64,000 bases of DNA from Hexactinellida sp. DTS-2022 (taxonomy: Eukaryota; Porifera; Hexactinellida): the NCBI GenBank assembly GCA_028753945.1, contig JAPNXP010000008.1, positions 558,001 to 622,000 of the forward strand, given 5' to 3'. Shown here one piece after another: positions 34,082 to 46,593 of this stretch. A program made the position numbers and the translations under genes. How positions within the stretch are numbered: the first letter of the stretch is position 1; every line of letters starts with the position of its first letter. Under the pieces are notes generated by a model. The model was not told the DNA's origin. It did no database searches and saw only the letters and a program-made list of their open reading frames with translations.

Positions 34082-35851
34082 TAGAAGATAGAAACAAATT
34101 TCAAATTTATCAATAAAGCCTTATGCCACGTAACACCTCTACAAATGGGTCCTGACACCTTGAGGTGATGATGACATCATCAAAAAAAGGTGTTTTTACA
34201 ATTTTGTGAATTCTATTTTTCGAATGGGTTGGTTGGGGTTGGGTGATCACCCAACACGCACATAAAAAATGCTGACTCATCACTTATTATATTCCACTGA
34301 AACTTGAATTTCTTTGAAATGAAGTGAGCTAAAACGAAACTTCCAACTCACTAAGGGTCGTTGCCTTTTGAAACAATAATTTAACACCTCATAGTGAAGA
34401 TGACATGGCGAAGAAAAAATCCAAAATTGCAGCCTGTGCCGACAGCATGATCCTTTGGAGGCACTATCAATAAACCACCACCAAAATATAGTGCCACCAA
34501 AGGAACATGCGTCGGCACAGGCTGCAATTTTGGATTTTATTGATGTTTTTGTTTTCTCCGTAGCAGGTGCCCTGGCCAGAGCTTTATAGTTGATGGTCTG
34601 AAACTTGGCATGTAGGTGCGATGGGACCGTCTAATTTGCACCTGGGGTTACGATTTTTGATTAACAAATTTTGGACACATATTTAACACCTTTCAAAGTT
34701 TGTCTGGTCCATAACTCAAAGAATGTTATACTAAACCCTCAATTTTTATTTTACCAATGGATTGACCATAAAATTCTGCGTCGGATGGGAGAAGACAAAT
34801 TTTAATAATGGGTTTAATTCATGCCATAAATGGAGGTTTAAATTCCCTTTGTTTACTAACATTTCAGTTCAATTGAAAGTGTTAAATCAAATTCTATTGT
34901 TTCAACTTGGATAATTGTATTGATTTAACTTGTTAAATCTTAATCTATTGATTCAACTCGCGATAATTATATTGATTTAACTTGTTAAAACGTTATCTAT
35001 TTTTTCAACTTGTGATAAATATATTGATTTAACTTGTAGATTCCAGCTGGCTTCTATTTAATTGTAGTACAAGTAAACCTCCCAAAGCGGCACCTCCGAG
35101 TAGCGGCAACCTCCGAGAAGCGGCACAAAATCATTCTCCCGATGGGTGCCGCTTTGGGAGGTTTACCTGTATTACTATACAATGGATTAAATAAAATAAA
35201 ATAATATAATATATGAAATTTGTTGACTTTACTCAACTCACCGTGGATAACATTGCTAAAATAAATAACTAATAATATAATTTATTATCAATACATAATA
35301 AATGAATGGCATTAAACTCAAGATGGTTTATTATAGAAACAAACTTCAAATTAATCTACAGTTTCTTGTGACTCGAAACAATTAACAAATGGTTCTTGAC
35401 ACCCTGGGCGTTGATGACTTGGCGGAAAAAAATCCAAAATTGCAGCCTGTGCCGACAGCATGTTCCTTTGGAGGCACTATCAATGAACAACCAACAAAAT
35501 ATAGTGCCATCAAAGGAACATGCGTCGGCACAGGCTGCAATTTTGGATTTTTTTAAAATTAACACCCTTAGTTACTTATTGCTTGTGGGTGACAATTGAA
35601 TATGTATAGAGTTAACAAATTAATAACAAAACTTGTCTCATTTAGGCCGATACAAATACTGATCAACTACCAAAATTGCTTTTCATACGGGTTTATTGAA
35701 ATTATATAATTTATGTTAATTAATTGTCACGAAATGTCCAGTCACGAAAAGTCCGTGTCACGAAATGTCCTGTCACGAAATGTCTTGTCACGAAATGTCC
35801 GTCACGAAATGTCTTGTAGCGAAAAGTCCTGTCACGAAAAGTCTGTATCCC
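34082..35851. mobile_element. MULE-1 remnant, unit 3 (left part deleted)
   Basis: Host-block sequence (ACACATTTGCAAAAT) joins directly to the MULE-1 interior (AGAAGATAGAAACAAATTTC, equivalent to about 9346 in unit 1). The left terminal repeat, the transposase remnant and the carrier Helitron 5' end are missing. The right end CTGTATCCC at 35851 and the following TATTAAAAC are intact. It contains a pogo-type MITE at 35070-35169. Confidence 0.85.
35070..35169. mobile_element. Pogo/Tigger-type MITE, unit 3 copy
   Basis: Same 100-bp palindrome and same target (AATTGTAGTA / TATTAC) as 13131-13230, so it is a shared insertion carried by duplication. Confidence 0.8.
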
Positions 35852-36267
35852 TATTAAAACACAAGGGTGGGTGTATATATATATATATATATATAAAATG
35901 TCTCTATAGACGAGAAAGTGTCTTTAAGTGTCTTTTATGGAGTATATCCAGCAAAAGTGTCTTTACTCGGCAAATTATCCATAGGACACGCCTTGTTTTT
36001 GCCTAGGCAAAAACCCTCAACTTTTTATAAATTGTCTGTGTATCATTAGATTTAAAGACACTGTCTGTATATTTATGAAATATACAGACAGTTTTTATAT
36101 ATATATATATATATATATTTGTTTGTATGTTCCGAGTTGATTGAAGAAACTGGACGGTTTCCAATTGAGATTTTTGGCATATAGGGGTAACTTTTGGCAC
36201 CCGACAACAAGTTGAGGTTTCCACTCAAAATTTCTCACACCTCGAAGAGTTATGACGTCATTGTCAC

Positions 36268-38014
36268 GGAAGCACGACAATTGATCACGAACAATTGATC
36301 ACGAACAATTCATCGTAGGTGATAATTCATCACAAACAATTCATCGTAGGTGTTAATTCATCACTGGAAGCTTCGCAAGTGACAATTGGTTTTACAACCT
36401 TTCTTGCCATTTAACATTGGCAAAGATGAAATTTGTATAAAAGCTACTGGTAAATGCAGTGATCTTATTGTTAACTAAATGTTCCGCAAACTATTGTCAG
36501 AGAAAGGGAAACTTAAAATTAAAAAAGAAGGCTTTTTCTACACAAAAGATAGAGAATTGTCTCTTCCTGGTACTACTAGCTGGTACTGTGACCATAAAAC
36601 CAAAACAAAGTGTCGTGGACGATTGCATTTGAGTGGTGATGTAATTATAAAGTACGTGGGTGAACACAATCACGCTGGGGATGCTTCGAAGACGCCTGTA
36701 TTGATAGCGCTACAGGCGTTTCACGAAAGAGCAACCACTACTCAGGAACCAACACAGACTATAATCGCCGAAACTACGACAAACATTCCTAATTCTTCTG
36801 CCGCACAATTACCCTCAAAATTTTGAATGAAAAGAACTGTACAAAGGCAGAGAAACCAACATAAAAATTGCCCTCCACAGCCTCATGCCCTTCTATCTTT
36901 AAATATTCCAGTAGAATACACTATTCTACCAAAGCCACAGATTTCCTACTTCACGACTCTGGCCCTGGCCACAATCGAATTTTAATATTCACCACAAGGC
37001 ATAATCTAACACTACTCGCACAATGTAGCAAATGGTATGCTGATGGAACATTTAAAATTTCTCCAAATATATTTCAGCAGGTGTATACAATTCATGGCCG
37101 AGTTTTTGGGAAGCAGATTTTTCCACTTGTCTACTGTCTTTTGCCGAACAAGACTTTTGCAACCTATGAGGCCATGCTTCAGGCACTGAAAGAGCTCCAA
37201 CCTGGACTCAACCCAGATAACTTAATGACTGACTTCGAAAAAGGTGCAATCCGATCATTCCAAGAAGAGTTTCCCGGACTAAACTGTGCAGGCTGCTTTT
37301 TTCATTTTAGTCAGAGTGTTTGGCGACGAATACAAGCCGCAGGTTTGCAGCACGACTACCAAACCGATCTGTTGCCTTCCAGCTTTAGCATTCTTACCTC
37401 CTGGTGAAGTAGAACAGGCATTTTACTCTCAGCAGACGGATTTGATCCCCGAGGACTGGAAATTGCGAACTACTTCGAGGACACATACATTGGACGACCA
37501 AACCGCCGTCGAAACCGTCAGCCCCCATTGTTCCCAATAGATCTTTGGAACGTGCATCAGCGTACAGTTGAGGATGAAGATCGACTAATAACCAAATCGA
37601 GGGATTTCATCGCGGATTTCAGTCCCTTATTGGTGCTCAAGTACCAAACGTCTTTCGTTTCATCGAGGTTTCAGGGAAGCAGCAGATATTAAAAGAGATA
37701 GAAGTGCAGCAGCTCATCGGAGGCCATGAGCCTCCGTCAAAAAGGAAAAAATATCAATGTTGTGATGTACGAATTAAGAGTATCTTAAACAATATTGCTG
37801 AAAGAACCAATTGCAAAGCTTTGAAAGGAATTTCATTTTGATATAATTTCTAATAATTTCCACTTTGTACTAGCATTTTACTACCTTTATTACTTTCCAG
37901 TTAAAAAAAAAAAACATACTATTATTAAACCTGGGATGAATTGTCGCCGTGATGAATTATTAACGGTGATGAATAGTTCGTGGTGAATAGTTCGTGATGA
38001 ATTGTCGTAGACCC
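36268..38014 (+). mobile_element. MULE-2, unit 3
   Basis: Same ends and same 9-bp duplication (CATTGTCAC at 36259-36267 and 38015-38023) as in unit 1, so it is one insertion copied with the unit. The left subterminal repeats show an ATCACGAACAATTG variation. Confidence 0.9.
36479..37841 (+). pseudogene. MULE-2 transposase, unit 3 (less damaged)
   Basis: The FLYWCH finger is open here (36479-36826; Trp codon intact where unit 1 has a stop). The catalytic part reads from about 36868 to 37407 with KWYADGTFK, MTDFEKGA and GCFFHFSQSVWR. A frame change then separates PALAFLPPGEVE, and another separates the TYIGR and LWNVHQR segments; a deleted base near 37584 further breaks the RTNNQIE segment. 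A stop after SKF separates the finger from the core in both units, so an intron or an ancestral break there is possible. Confidence 0.85.
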
Positions 38015-38451
38015 CATTGTCACATTTCGAGAACCCTGAAAATTCACTTAATCGCACATAATTCCCGCCCTTTAAGAGATAAAAATCTGAAAATTTAATA
38101 GAACATGTACATTAATGATGCGGACATGCTGGTCACACCAGATCGCCAATATGCTAACTCATTATCGCATGATGACGTAATCATTAAAATTTCATATTGT
38201 TAAATTTGACTATTTAGGCCTATTTACGCTTTATAATCTATATTATGTGTATATAAACCACACATCAACCGCAAAGCGGTTGGTGTGTGGTTATGTTCTG
38301 CCGCGAAGCGACCTAGCAAGCGAAGCGCGATAGTAATGAATAAATTATGAAAGACATAAAAGAAGTCCAAGTACTAATAAGCTATCTAACCTAAAATCCT
38401 ATTCTACAACAAAATTAGGAAATGGAATAAAAACTTTTGTAATTAATACAA

Positions 38452-39525
38452 TCATTTCCATCTATTAATAATTTCTACAGCATCTAGAAAGTTCATATTC
38501 ACACAGTTCTGGAGTTTATCACAGGTGTTTCCTTTCAATACAATCGAGACTTGACAACACGCTTTGGTAGCCATTTCATATATACTCTCTGGACTATAAA
38601 AAGCACTATGTGGTGTACAGATTATATTATCACAACCATTCAATGGACTGTTTGCAAATACAAACGGTTCACACTCGTGTACATCTAACCCAGCCCCTGC
38701 TAGTTTTCCGGATTTGAGAGCTATAGCTAAAGCATTCTCGTCGACAATCCCACCTCTTGATATGTTCACAAGGAATGCTTTGTCTTTCATTTTAAAAATA
38801 GAATTCTCGTTTATTAGATGTCTTGTTTCATCTGTAAGTGGACAGAGAATTACAATACAATCACTATCACCAAGCATATCGAATAAATCAGATTTTTGGA
38901 AAATACCAAATTGTTCCGTGAATTCAGAAGCTTTTGAAATGTTAATATAAGGGTCGTAATACTGGACATGAAATCCTATAGCTTTACATTTTATAGCCAA
39001 CGAAAATCCGATTTTGCCTAAGCCAATCAATCCCAGTTTCTTTCCTCTTATTCGCCTAACTGAAGGTGCCAATTCAATAAGTAATTTTTGACTTAATATC
39101 TGCCCATCTCTTGTACGGGTTGCTAGATTGAAAGTCTGTCTGTATAGATTCATGATAAGAGAAATACCGGAATCTGCCACCTCATCTACCCCATAGTCTG
39201 GTATATTAACCACCGCAATGCCAAGAGATCCGGCATATTTAATGTTAACATTATCAAATCCAACACCCATGCGAACAATTAATTTCAATTTGTGCATTCT
39301 ATCGAGAAATGGCTTGTCTAGACTGTAGCTAATATCTGCTAGAATGGCTACAGCTTGGTTGTACTTTTCTGGTGCAATTTTTTCAATTTCTTCAGGTGAT
39401 TCAGAAATGTGTACAACATCTGATAATCCTTCTGTATTCAAAATCTCCTTTTCATGATCCCAACTAAACTCTGATAAAAATAAAACTTGTTGTTTGCAAG
39501 CGGATTTAGTATCAAAAGTTGCCAT
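38452..39525 (-). CDS. CtBP-like D-2-hydroxyacid dehydrogenase, copy 4
   Basis: Intact 357-codon copy with the catalytic residues kept. It has E19, I65-S66, K81, M86 and V93. Its C-terminus is the most diverged of the five: I344M, D345N, Y346F, V349A, E350V and N353I all fall within ten residues, while the last RWK is kept. The cluster of changes at one end looks like a short foreign tract rather than scattered mutation. Helitron A again starts 54 bp upstream of the ATG. Confidence 0.9.
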   Translation of the reverse strand: MATFDTKSACKQQVLFLSEFSWDHEKEILNTEGLSDVVHISESPEEIEKIAPEKYNQAVAILADISYSLDKPFLDRMHKLKLIVRMGVGFDNVNIKYAGSLGIAVVNIPDYGVDEVADSGISLIMNLYRQTFNLATRTRDGQILSQKLLIELAPSVRRIRGKKLGLIGLGKIGFSLAIKCKAIGFHVQYYDPYINISKASEFTEQFGIFQKSDLFDMLGDSDCIVILCPLTDETRHLINENSIFKMKDKAFLVNISRGGIVDENALAIALKSGKLAGAGLDVHECEPFVFANSPLNGCDNIICTPHSAFYSPESIYEMATKACCQVSIVLKGNTCDKLQNCVNMNFLDAVEIINRWK

Positions 39526-39579
39526 AACTAAATTGGAAATTAACAATTGATTGTAACTGAATATGTTAACGAGATAATA

Positions 39580-40505
39580 TCTTATATTAAATCTATATAT
39601 ATACAAGACAATGTCTGTCTGTCTGTCCTCACATCTCCTCTGAGATGCCTGAACCGATCTGTACCAAATTTTGCATATTATCTAGGAATTATCTCACCAC
39701 TCCAGGGAAGAAATCTTTAAGAAAAATATTCACATCTTCCCATCCCCAAGGTGACAAAACCTTTAACCAATTAAATTCGAGGGTTGTCCCAATATGGATT
39801 AGCATCTAGCATTCAATTAGTATAAAAGGATTTTTATGTCTCTATCAATTGTAAAGTGTGCAGTATAGAATACCTAACTGAGACTGTAATTTAATTGGGC
39901 GAGAGTAAATTAATTCATCCTAACAGTTATTTGTGTTCAGTATTCCATTATGATTTTCCATAATATAAACAACAATTGAATATACATATAGACCAATAAA
40001 ATTCAACCTTACATTTGTGTTGTTGGACAATTTAATAGTCATACCTATTGCTATACAGTCAGGTCTGCTTATTATGAACAAGATTTAGTCTGCTTAATGT
40101 GAAGATTTTTTATTATGAACAGCCTTATGGTCCAAATTTAACAACTTACATAAGGTTTGTATTAAGTTGAGTTCGCTTATTAGGAAGTCTCTCTATTATG
40201 AACACAATTTTTGGTCCCTTGAATGTTCATAATAAAAGAACCTGACTATATATAGATCGGGTTGACATATTTTGCCAACTTCAGTCATATTTTACATACA
40301 AAATCCAAACCTGTTATCAACTATACTTAGTCTATACGTATGCCACTTAAAAAACGTCGCGTGTTGGTAATGATTGTAAACAAACGCCCAATACAGTGAG
40401 AAAGCGATTAAAACGTGAAAATGAAACTTACCACCAAATACAAAGCGTAGTAAAGAGTAGTAAACTAGCAGAAAAACCCCGCCCAGAGGGCGGCTTTTCG
40501 GCTAG
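39580..40505 (+). mobile_element. Helitron A, unit 4
   Basis: 5' TCTTATATTAAATC, 54 bp upstream of gene copy 4; 3' hairpin CCGCCCAGAGGGCGG and GGCTAG before T. Non-coding. It carries the CAGTCAGGTCTGCTTATTAT inverted-repeat element near 40057-40249. Confidence 0.75.
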
Positions 40506-40898
40506 TTCATAATAAATTCATTAACAAATCTAATTCAATCTATTGTAAATATTAACCAATCTAATCAAATATAATAGTAAATCAATTGACAAATATAGTC
40601 CAATCGAATAGTAATTCCATTAATTACATCCAGGCCTAATGCATATAATATTGTTACAGAACTACTGATTAATTAGAATATTATGTTACTCTGTCTACTC
40701 TAGATGATGTAGTTTCATGTAAGTATACGTGGAGTGAAGTAATATATCAATAGTTATTGATGTAACATGCAAGGATGGAAAGTGTAATCAATCAATAGAT
40801 AATAAACGAATTAAACTCAATTATTGTTTTGTTTGTTTATTGCTGTGTTCTATTTGTTAATTGTTTGTTGTTTTGTTTAACTTATTTATTTAGAATTA

Positions 40899-41889
40899 TC
40901 GAATTATTAAATATTTCGATATATGTATGTGTGTGTGTTTGTTTGTTTGTTTGTTTGTTTGTGTGTTTGTCCAGAATTAATTGGAAAGACTACGAGTCCC
41001 AGAAAGCTGAAAATTTGTATACTGGGGTAATATTGCTATTGGTTTTTGAAGAGAAATATTCACATTTAAAGGTGACAAAATATGTTAGCCAATGTATGGA
41101 TTAGCAGACTTCATCAATTAGTATAAATAGATCGTGCATAATAGAAAAAAATTCTGAGGCTGCAATTTGATTGATTGAAAATAAATTCATTTAACTAATC
41201 AATCATTTGTCTATTTTTTGCATGTTTTTCTTTTAGTATTATTTAGATTCGAGCTGTCCTTATCGTGCAACTGAAATTTATTGAGCTATAATGGGAGGAT
41301 TTGATTTCCCAATACATTGTATAGCATTCTTATTAAGGGGACTTTATAAGGAATATATTTAATCCACCACAAAGAAGTATAATTTTAAATTATTAGTTTT
41401 AAGACGTAGTAAGGCCGCGCAGCGGCCGTCAATTGAGGCGTGAAGCGCCGAACAATCGCAAAGCGACCGAGACCGAAGGGCTCGTATTATTAAAACTCGA
41501 TTGTTCTTTGTTTGTTTGTTTGTTTGTACGTATATTTGTCCAGATTGTATTGAAGTGATGGAGGAATAGAAACCGCACTTTATATATGAGATAGAAACTA
41601 ACTTCCAAATTTTATACAGTCGAAATCGGGTGGTTTTTTTTGCCTCTCCGGGTTATTTTTCCTCCTTGCTTCTCCTTGTTTCTTCATAACCTCATAGAAC
41701 TGTACATTGTTAAATACGGGGGTTTTTGCCTCTTTTTCCATGCATTTAGGGGGGCAAAAAAACCTGATTTCGACTGTAGTAGGTAAACAAGTATGCTCAA
41801 ATTTTTAATCAAATTATTTATTGTCTATCGAAAAAAAGCGACACCGCGTAGCGGTTGAGTTATCCGTCGCGAAGCGACCGAAGAGGTCG
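40899..41889 (+). mobile_element. Helitron B/D pair, unit 4
   Basis: Helitron B 40899-41484, D 41485-41889, with the pogo-type MITE at 41617-41776. The 3' hairpins are as in unit 1 with small changes (for example AGCGACACCGCG). Confidence 0.65.
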
Positions 41890-42164
41890 TTTCTAATAAA
41901 TAAGCATTTTCTTAAACAGATAAATAGTATAGAGTTAATTTAACAACAACATTGATTTTAACCTTCTTTTGTTTGGTCCCTTTGGGAAACACACACGCAT
42001 TACAACTATTTTTATTGTGGTTTCACTCAATCTTCTTCCTTCGAGAGTCGAGACTAATTAATATACTATTGGCACGACGGTCACTACCAAAAAGCCAAAT
42101 CTCAATGTTGATGTATACGAATATTGTCACATGGGAGATCGTCCGCTCACTCCCATATCATGGT

Positions 42165-42453
42165 CAGTGGCGTATCTAGGGGGGGGGATTTGGGTGTTCA
42201 AACACCCCCCTCATAACTGGTTTCCAAAAGGGATATGTTGTTATTTATAATACCCAAACATCTAAACATCTTTGATACAACTGCACAATATTACACTCCT
42301 CCTACTATGTGACAAGAATAGCTGTACATCGATGTTTGAGCGTCTAAGATTCAAAAAGATTTCTGGGGGGGTTGCTCCCCAGATCCCAACTTACCGTCGC
42401 TCGCTTCGCTCGCTCCAGAGGACCCCCTCACGATAATCCTGGATACGCCACTG
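42165..42453. mobile_element. hAT-like element, unit 4 copy
   Basis: Homologous to 5796-6084 with the same flanks. The right end reads GGATACGCCACTG, one change from the unit 1 form. Confidence 0.75.
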
Positions 42454-43769
42454 ATGGTAGTCACCTCACTTTGGTGGTGGTTTCGTCCCATTACAGGGGC
42501 TCCTCAGGAGGGTAACCCTCGACCACTAGGACCGCACCGCGCGTCCCTTGTTACCACCGTACTACCGGTTAGCCACGGTTACCTAACCCGCACTGCCGCT
42601 ACGCTGGGCTACCACCAGCGGACTCCTGTCAGTGGAGGGGTTATTTTTATGATTTTATATAACTTCACATCCCCGAAAATGTACGAGTACATTACGTCAC
42701 CAAGCGATCAAGTCCGCCAATTCTTCCTTTACTACCCGGGTCTATATTCTAACTTTGTAGGGATCGCGTTAATGATGTATTATTGTATAAAATAGCAACA
42801 CGTTTAGCTACATACTTGAGGAATCTAAAATGATTTCTTAATGATCGTATTATTCGTATCTGAAGTTGATAGTATCTAATAGTTGTGTCCAGAGGATCCG
42901 AATGGATTACGGATTTACGGATTTTGGAACGGATTTGGAATAATTCTCAAATCCATTCCAAAACCGTAAATATCGGATATTTTAATGAACTTGGAAATTA
43001 TTCTCAAATCTATAAAAAATCCTTATCGTAATATGGTATAATGGATCCATATGGATTTGGAAGTTCGTATGGATTTATAAATCCGTATGGATTTGGAAAT
43101 CTGTATAGATTTTATAGAATTTAAAAATCAGCTATGGATAGAGGCCCTCTATCCATATGGACTCCATATAGATTACGGATTACGGATTGAAAATCCTTAT
43201 TTTACGGATATGGAACGGATTTGGAATTTTAATTCTAGATGTGATGGATTATGGAGCAGTTATGGACCCCTCTGCAACTTGTGTCAGATTGACTATGTGA
43301 ACACATTTGCAAAATCATTTATAACTTCACAATTCTCCGATTATCGTAGCTTAAAATAACCCCTGCGTCACACAACACTACTGTTATGAGAACATATGCC
43401 TGGTCCTCGGGGGCACTGTCCTTGGGAAAGACAGTAGGTTGGCACTGCAGAGGCGTAGCCAGGGTGCGGCACTTGGGGCACAGGCCGCACCCAAAAGATT
43501 TGTGCCCACAAAAATGCCACTAGTATAATACTATAGTGCGGAAATGCCGCAACCATAATCTACCAGTGCCGCACCTTCATGCAGGTCTAGCTCCGCCTCT
43601 AGTTGGCAGTACGGGGCACTACCAGGTAACATGTCGTAGATGATGTCTTGTCCTCATCTCATGACACAATTATGTACGCATTAATAGTTTACTTATATGT
43701 ATACAACAGGTGATCCGATTAACTGTATTACATTATCTTATAAAGCGAATTGGTGTAAATAGTAATTAA
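42454..43769. repeat. Non-coding host block, unit 4
   Basis: Equivalent to 6085-7016. It contains the GGATTTGGA inverted-repeat element (42890-43274), which here has a shortened right end, and the CAGAGGCGTAGCC element (43448-43600). The open frames here run through these elements and are not taken as genes. Confidence 0.5.
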
Positions 43770-44143
43770 TCTATACTATTAAAACGGGATACAGACTTTT
43801 CGTGACAGGATTTTTCGCTACAAGACATTTCGTGACATGGACTTTTCGTGACAGGACATTTTGTGACACGGACTTTTCGTGACTGGACATTTCGTGACAA
43901 TTAATTAACATAAATTATATAATTTCAATAAACCCGTATGAAAAGCAATTTTGGTAGTTGATCAGTAGGCCAATAAATATTTATAAAATGAATTTTTTAA
44001 TTCTTTTTCTTAAGCAATATCAATAGAACTCAAGAATACCCATTTGATAAATGTTATTGGTTAAGATAAGAAGTTCTATATTTGTTATGTGAGAGAAAAT
44101 ATGAATGAAAAAACTAAGCAGAATATAAATAAAATGCATTATA

Positions 44144-44912
44144 TTAATCACTAAATGTGAAGTGATAAGCTATCCCTCTCAAAAACTCCTCTTTGGGCCT
44201 TGTTAAATAACCCTCAATTAAATTCTCCAACGCACCCTCCCTGTCGTCGTAACACCTGCGTTTCGAAGGCTTCCTTCCTGTAATGCAAAATGCCTATTTA
44301 ACCTCAAAGGCCCTCCTCTTTCTTCAATTTATCGAGGAATTTCCAAATTGATGGGTGGTGACATGAAATATGACATCCAAATGAACGGTGCCATGCTTCC
44401 ACAGCATTTGTAGTGCGGGGTAAACCATTTTGCACCATGAAATGCTGATTCCACATCTGTAATGGGAACAATGGTGGTGACATTAGGGCGGAATTTTCCG
44501 TGTGCCTACCAATATAAGTTGATTCAAATAGAGAGCCTGCCTTAATTCGATAGTTTTCGAATACATTTGAGTTACTTTCATGACTATGTTCATTCATTTT
44601 AGAAATAACTAGGTTTTCTTTAGTGGGTAATCTAGCCTTGCAAATACCTCTCTGAATACAGTGCCACTGGGTAACATCGTGTGTCATCCTGTGTTTTGTA
44701 TAACAATATCCATCTACCTGGAGACACAATCCACCTTTTGATGTTTCAGTTACTAATAACTGAGTCGATGTGGTAGGATGTGTAAACTGAGTGGATACAG
44801 TGGGACTGAAAGATGTTTGACTCTCAGGAATTTCATGAAATGGAGATGTATGAATATCGATATCATACTCATCGTCAGAAGTGTAATTTGAAGAAGGTAA
44901 ATTGTAGCTCAT
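44144..44912 (-). pseudogene. MULE-1 transposase remnant, unit 4 (202-codon open frame)
   Basis: The best-preserved version. One open frame, 44912 to 44304, joins the acidic N-terminus, the FLYWCH finger (cysteines and histidines in GYCYTKHR, WHC and NEHSHE) and the C-terminal block RTTNAVEAWHRSFG. It then stops after DKLKKEEGL because of a base change near 44308; the ancestral frame continues to about 44144. The MULE DDE core is absent, so it cannot be an active transposase. It could bind DNA if expressed. Confidence 0.75.
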
Positions 44913-45275
44913 TGTAGAGTATTCGTAATAATTTACAAAAAGTAATGAGTTTTAATACTTTATTCAAACAATACTCAATTTATATGACTTCTCTACCAGT
45001 AACTATAATTGAATATACGTAGTTTTTACTGTGCCGACTATACTATAGTATAGTGGCCCAGTTCTAATCTTACTGCCTTGGTTAATATTATTAGTCCGTA
45101 TCCTCTACACCCAGGGTTCTTAAACTTTTTTACCTTGGTTGATGAGTTTGCTTTTTCTAAGGGTATTACGCCCCTCCTACAATACCTTTACGCCCCCCAG
45201 TTTAAGAACCCCTGCTCTACACAGAACAGAGTTCAATTAATTAGAAGCCCAAATTTTCAGGGTATGTGTCTCAAT

Positions 45276-45618
45276 CAGACATGGGGTCAAGCCCTTTCAA
45301 AAGGGTTTAAGTCCAAGCCCATCCCTAATCAGAAGGGCTTAAGCCCAAGCCCTTTTTCTAAGCCCTTTTTGAAAAAGGGCTTAAGTCCGGACTTAAGTCT
45401 TTTACTCTAATTATTTATAAATCCATACCGTATTTTATTGAATAAGTGCCTTGAAAAGTGCTTGAAAAAGGGCTTGAAGGCCATCTATAAAGGGCTTAAG
45501 TCCAAGTCCGGACTTAAGCCCTTTTATTAAAGGAGGACTTAAGTCCGGATTTAAGCCCTCTCAAAAATGGGCTTAAGTCCAAAGGGCTTAAGCCCTTTGG
45601 GGCTTGGCCCCATGCCTG
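45276..45618. mobile_element. hAT MITE with 8-bp duplication GTCTCAAT
   Basis: Ends CAGACATGGGGTCAAGCC and GGCTTGGCCCCATGCCTG are inverted repeats. GTCTCAAT lies at 45268-45275 and 45619-45626. The interior is a dense mix of GGGCTTAAGTCC and AAGCCCTTT motifs in both orientations. Confidence 0.85.
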
Positions 45619-45648
45619 GTCTCAATGGTTACAGATGTGCACCTGGGG

Positions 45649-46230
45649 CCTTATTCACTAAACTACTTAAACTTATACTTAAACTAAGTAAAAACTAAGT
45701 ATATAGCCAAAACCTGGTAAAACTAAGTATTATTCCTTATACTTAGCAAAAAACTAAGTCGGTATTCACAAAGCAAAACTAAGTAAAAATCCTTAGTTAT
45801 TGTACAATACTTAGTTTCATACTTAGTTTTGTCTTAAACTAAGTATAATACTTAGTTTTTTGTCCAAATTTACTTAAGATTTTAAGTCAAAATCGGAGGA
45901 CACTTAAGTCTACATATTCATTAAATTATTAACTTATCGAAGAAATTTAGAAAGATATTTGTGTAAATGCATCAAGTTTGAATCTTAAATACGATAATAT
46001 TGATAAGCATAACAAAAGTTCAACCAATTTTCAGAATAAAACTTAGTTTTATGGCAAACTAAATAAAAAGCTAAGTATTGTACTTAGTTTTTGCATATAT
46101 ACTAAGTAAAAACTAAGTATAAAGTTAAGTTTAAGAAGTATACTTATACTTAATAAAAACTAAGTAATTGCTTAGTTTAAGTATAAGTATAAATATAAGT
46201 TTAAGTTTAAGTAGTTTAGTGAATAAGGTC
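45649..46230. mobile_element. Inverted-repeat element rich in AAACTAAGTATAA
   Basis: Ends CCTTATTCACTAAACTACTT and AAGTAGTTTAGTGAATAAGG are inverted repeats. CCTGGGG occurs at both flanks (45642-45648, 46231-46237), and other units have the empty ACCTGGGGTCAGG. More than ten ACTTAGTTT/AAACTAAGT motifs fill the subterminal parts. The superfamily is uncertain (PIF/Harbinger or hAT). Confidence 0.75.
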
Positions 46231-46593
46231 CCTGGGGTCAGGATTTTTGATTACATTTTTTTGGACACATTTTCACACCTGTTTAATGTTGGAAAAGAAC
46301 AATAAACAGTGTGAATATTCAATTTATATGCATTCGATAGAGAATTAAATTCTACACCTTTTCACAGTGCACGAATTTTCAAATTCCGCTTCGTTTGTGC
46401 CACTATTGAGTTGCAAATTTCCTTTGTTTACTAACACTTCAGTTCAATTGAAAGTGTTAAATCTAATTCTATTGTTTCTACTTGTAATAATTGTATTGAT
46501 TTAACTTGTTAAATCTTAGTCTATTGATTCAACTCGCGATAATTATATTGATTTAATTTATAAATTCCAGCTGGCTTCTATTTAATTGTAGTA

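Larger units (their letters stand above)
35852..38333 (+). mobile_element. Carrier Helitron, unit 3 (5' end deleted), with MULE-2
   Basis: It resumes after MULE-1 with TATTAAAACACAAGGG and a TA microsatellite, which here is interrupted by an extra roughly 220-bp segment bounded by TATATAAAATGTCTCTATAG and CAGACAGTTTTTATATA. MULE-2 (36268-38014) is inserted at CATTGTCAC. It ends with the GCGAAGCGCGATAG hairpin region. Confidence 0.7.
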
